NCBI GenBank assembly: GCA_963799815.1
Contig: CAWCYG010000006.1
Location: 248,001-312,000, forward strand
DNA length: 64,000 nt
Direction of reading: 5' to 3'
Source of the DNA: JBDTSW01 sp963799815
GTDB lineage: Bacteria > Actinomycetota > Thermoleophilia > Solirubrobacterales > 70-9
This document shows positions 61,517-64,000 of this stretch, in pieces (position 1 is the stretch's first letter; each line of letters opens with the position of its first letter). Under the pieces are notes generated by a model. The model was not told the DNA's origin. It saw only the letters and a list, made by a program, of their open reading frames with translations, and did not search any database. A program made the translations under genes and the position numbers.

Positions 61517-62335
61517 ATGACGGCCACGGAAAGCCTGCGCAAGCTCGCGATCGTCCCCGCCTACAACGAGGAGGGCATGGTCGGCCGTGTCGTGCGTGAC
61601 ATCCAGAGGCAGGCGAGCGGGTTCGACGTCCTCGTAGTCGACGACGGCTCCACCGACGCGACGGTGGCCGACGCGTTGGATGCGGGCGCGGATGTTCTCT
61701 CGCATCCGTTCAACCTCGGCATCGGCGGCACCGTCCAGTCGGGGTACAAGTACGCGCTCAAACACGGCTACGACGTGGCGGTTCAGGTCGACGGCGATGG
61801 CCAGCACAAGCCCGAGTACCTCGACGAGATGGTCGAGGCACTCAATACAGAGGGCCAGGCCGACATGGTCTACGGCAGCCGCTTCCGCGGCGATCCCGGC
61901 TACAAGGTGCCGTTCGGCCGGCGCGTCGGAAATCTAATCTTCTCCGTCGTCCTCACCGCGATCACGCGCCAGAAGATCACCGACCCGACCTCGGGCTTTC
62001 GGATGACAAACCGCAAGGGCATTGAGCTGTTCGCCCGCGACTACCCCCACGACTACCCGGAGGTGGAGGCGATCCTGATGCTCCACGCCCACCGCCTGCG
62101 CATCCACGAGGTGCCCGTGCGGATGAACGCCCGCGGCTTCGGGCGCAGCTCGATCGACTACCCGCGCAGTGCCTACTACATGGCGAAGGTCCTGCTGGCG
62201 CTCTTCGTGGGCCTGTTCCGCAAGCGCCCCGTGCCGGACACCGAGCATCCCGACCGACCCGAGGGCGAGCCGGTGGCTGCGGGGACCGGTGTGTCAGGAG
62301 CCGGGGAGGCCAGCGACGTGGGGACGACGTCGTGA
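61517..62335 (+). CDS. Family 2 glycosyltransferase (DPM/GT2-like)
   Basis: This 272-residue GT-A enzyme has IVPAYNEEGMVG, VVDDGSTDAT, QVDGDGQHKPEY with the metal-binding Asp pair, and TDPTSGFRMTNRKG. It resembles polyprenyl-phosphate sugar transferases but lacks C-terminal TM helices; the end is a Gly/Glu-rich tail. The next gene starts within its stop (GTGA), a DUF2304 membrane protein that may anchor it. This GT2-DUF2304 pairing is common in surface-glycan clusters. Confidence 0.92.
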   Translation: MTATESLRKLAIVPAYNEEGMVGRVVRDIQRQASGFDVLVVDDGSTDATVADALDAGADVLSHPFNLGIGGTVQSGYKYALKHGYDVAVQVDGDGQHKPEYLDEMVEALNTEGQADMVYGSRFRGDPGYKVPFGRRVGNLIFSVVLTAITRQKITDPTSGFRMTNRKGIELFARDYPHDYPEVEAILMLHAHRLRIHEVPVRMNARGFGRSSIDYPRSAYYMAKVLLALFVGLFRKRPVPDTEHPDRPEGEPVAAGTGVSGAGEASDVGTTS

Positions 62336-62790
62336 CCGCCGCTCTACTCCCGATCGCTCAAGACAACATCGATGGCCGTGTGCAGATCGTCGCCGTGATC
62401 GTGACGGCCCTCCTCTTTCTCGCTGTCCTCGACCTGGTGCGCCGCCGGCACCTCGCCGAGCGCTACGCGCTGCTTTGGATGCTGGTGGCCGGAGGCCTTC
62501 TCGTCCTCTCCATCTGGACCGACCTGCTCGTCTGGGGCACGAAACAGATCGGGATCGAAGTGCCCGCCAACGGCCTCTTCATCGCCGCCTTCGGCGTCGC
62601 CTTCCTGCTCCTCCTCAACTTCTCAGTCGCGACCTCCAGGCTCTCGGAGGAGACGAAGATCCTGGCGCAGGAGGTCGCGCGCCTCGACGCGGAGCTCCGC
62701 GGCAGCCGCGAGAACGGCTCAGGCCCGGCGCCCGCCCCTGAGGACCCGGACCACGACTCCCCAGTAGGCGTGGAGCAGCGCCCGGAGTAG
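62332..62790 (+). CDS. DUF2304 family membrane protein
   Basis: This encodes 152 residues. Three TM helices (about 17-36, 46-64 and 80-100) enclose the DUF2304-type segment RRRHLAERYALLWML, followed by a helical Glu-rich region. Function is unknown, but it is usually next to GT2 enzymes. GTG 62332 is set by the GTGA overlap. Its last 72 nt overlap, tail to tail, the second glycosyltransferase gene. Confidence 0.88.
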   Translation: MTAALLPIAQDNIDGRVQIVAVIVTALLFLAVLDLVRRRHLAERYALLWMLVAGGLLVLSIWTDLLVWGTKQIGIEVPANGLFIAAFGVAFLLLLNFSVATSRLSEETKILAQEVARLDAELRGSRENGSGPAPAPEDPDHDSPVGVEQRPE

Positions 62791-63765
62791 GGCCGAGCGG
62801 CCGACGGCGCCGAGGTAGGGCGAGTCCAGCTCCGCCCGCAACCCGGCGGCGAACTCGCCGGCGCTCACCTGGGCCGCCGCGTGGATCTCACGGCGCTCGG
62901 AGCGCAGGCGTCCCAGCCACCGCAAGACGTCGAGCGTCGCGCGCACCTTCTGTCCGAACCAGCCGCCCGCGATCGAGATCGGGATGAGTGCTAGCTCGGT
63001 GGCCACCAGCGCGGGCGCGAGCAGGGCCAGGAGCGGGGACGGATATGTGCGGATCAGCGTCGCCCAGCGGTTGCGCTCGAGATATCGCCACTTGGCCGGG
63101 CCTTTGTCGAACTCGTACGCGTGGTCGACCCCAGCGTCCTCGGCGACGCCGAGACGGCCTCCGCGCAGCCGCAGCCGCAGCGAGAGGTCGACGTCCTCGT
63201 GATAGAGGAAGAACTCCGGTGGAAAGCCGCCGGCGTCGATGAAGTCGAGCCGGCGGACGGCGAGGCAGGCGCCGGAGACAAAGCCGGGCTCGCCCACCAG
63301 GAGGACCTCCCCGTCGTCCCCCTCGAGCTGCTCACCGGCCCCACCAGCCCAGGCGATCCCCGTGAAGTGCACCTCCCCGCCCCAGCTGTTGGTGACCCTC
63401 CCGCCCTGCGCGGTGACGAGTCCCTGCCATGCGACCAACCCCGAACCGTCGTCGAGGGGGGCGACGATGGCATCGCGCCAGCCGACAGCCGGCGAAGCAT
63501 CCGGATTGAGAAAGCAGAGAAGCTCACCCGAGGCCGCGTGCGCTCCGCGGTTGCAGGCCTCGCCATAGCCCAGGTTGGCGCCGGTCTCGATCACGGTGGC
63601 CTTCGGCGCGAGCTCGCGGACAAGGTCCAGCGTACCGTCGCTCGAGGCGTTGTCGACCACGATCAGCTCGTCATCGGCCGCCAACTGCGTGACCAGCTCG
63701 GGCAGCGCCGAGCCGACGGCCTCGCGGCTCTGGTGGGTGACGACGACTGCGGAGAGGGAGCTCAG
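62719..63765 (-). CDS. Family 2 glycosyltransferase (rhamnosyltransferase-like)
   Basis: This encodes about 348 residues. SAVVVTHQSREAVGSAL, VVDNASSDGTLDL, GANLGYGEACNRGA, LCFLNPDA (DxD equivalent) and PEFFLYHEDVDLSLRLRLRG are typical of GT2 rhamnosyl/galactofuranosyl transferases. A hydrophobic segment near 245-270 may bind the membrane. The start appears to be CTG 63765, overlapping the upstream stop as CTGA. Confidence 0.88.
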   Translation of the reverse strand: MSSLSAVVVTHQSREAVGSALPELVTQLAADDELIVVDNASSDGTLDLVRELAPKATVIETGANLGYGEACNRGAHAASGELLCFLNPDASPAVGWRDAIVAPLDDGSGLVAWQGLVTAQGGRVTNSWGGEVHFTGIAWAGGAGEQLEGDDGEVLLVGEPGFVSGACLAVRRLDFIDAGGFPPEFFLYHEDVDLSLRLRLRGGRLGVAEDAGVDHAYEFDKGPAKWRYLERNRWATLIRTYPSPLLALLAPALVATELALIPISIAGGWFGQKVRATLDVLRWLGRLRSERREIHAAAQVSAGEFAAGLRAELDSPYLGAVGRSALLRALLHAYWGVVVRVLRGGRRA

Positions 63766-64000
63766 GACTTGTCCGTGGCGAGCGTCTTCAGCATCTGCGC
63801 CGAGTCGCCGTAGGCCTCGGCGCTGACGACCTGCCCGCCGCGCAGCTTGTAGACCCACACGGCACGGGTCTCGAACGCCGTCCCGCCCTTGGTGCGGCCC
63901 TTCAGGTTGGCGGTGACGATCACGTGGTCATCGTCGGCGCCGAGCACCTTCTCCGGAGTCGCCTTGAACTCCTTGAAATGCGAGAGCAAGCTGCGCAGGA
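63762..64000 (-). CDS. SnoaL-like/NTF2-fold protein, 5' end beyond the window
   Basis: This is the C-terminal 79 residues of a SnoaL-like (ketosteroid isomerase-type) polypeptide: FKEFKATPEKVLGADDDHVI, VTANLKGRTKGGTAFETRAV, WVYKLRGGQVVSAEAYGDSA. The frame is open to the right edge, so the gene is cut. Its stop overlaps the glycosyltransferase start. Confidence 0.75.
   Translation of the reverse strand, partial: LRSLLSHFKEFKATPEKVLGADDDHVIVTANLKGRTKGGTAFETRAVWVYKLRGGQVVSAEAYGDSAQMLKTLATDKS

Overview
The window is a GC-rich, gene-dense bacterial chromosome segment of actinobacterial character. I infer a deep-branching actinobacterium, most likely class Thermoleophilia. The reasons are an actinobacterial-type ribosomal and RNA polymerase gene set, FHA and patatin proteins, Zn-type (Cys-bearing) S4, S14, L33 and L36, and frequent GTG/TTG starts. 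No phage, insertion sequence, CRISPR array or rRNA operon was seen.

Layout. The left flank (1-8.2 kb) holds Mn/Fe superoxide dismutase, tRNA-Pro, a TVP38-type membrane protein, a DsbA-like thioredoxin-fold protein, a long-chain acyl-CoA synthetase, a patatin-like phospholipase and a PBP4-type carboxypeptidase. From about 8.2 to 49.3 kb almost everything lies on the minus strand and forms one large ribosome/transcription cluster. Read in transcription order it is rpmG-secE-nusG-rplKA-rplJL-rpoBC, then rpsL-rpsG, fusA-tuf, the S10/spc operon (rpsJ to rplO)-secY-adk-map, the alpha operon rpmJ-rpsMKD-rpoA-rplQ, and finally truA-surE-ligA. Three plus-strand islands or insertions interrupt the usual order. 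A DUF1028 protein, a small membrane protein and a HAD-like protein lie between rpoC and rpsL. Two coupled membrane proteins lie between rpsG and fusA. A VOC protein and a DUF1579-like protein sit between map and rpmJ, where infA is expected but not found.

The right flank (49.5-64 kb) carries acyl-CoA dehydrogenase, a membrane protein, an FHA/two-TM protein, tRNA-Thr, a translationally coupled SDR-threonine aldolase-esterase operon, tRNA-Tyr, the primary sigma factor, FolE2, PgsA, an ACT-malic enzyme, a family-5-like uracil-DNA glycosylase, a thioesterase and envelope-glycan genes (two GT2 glycosyltransferases, a DUF2304 protein). A SnoaL-like gene is cut by the right edge.

The most notable non-genic signals are these. 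(1) A two-copy element of about 115 nt lies directly 3' of rplQ and of rpsG. Its conserved blocks flank stems whose sequences differ but remain paired, which makes it a candidate structured RNA. (2) Intrinsic-terminator hairpins sit in the leaders of fusA-tuf, rplJ-rplL and rpmG-secE-nusG. (3) A TANNNT hexamer recurs 6-10 nt upstream of at least 17 start codons, which points to pervasive leaderless transcription. (4) Several ribosomal proteins and SecE carry long acidic or low-complexity extensions. (5) All four NTGA stop/start overlaps occur, including CTGA.
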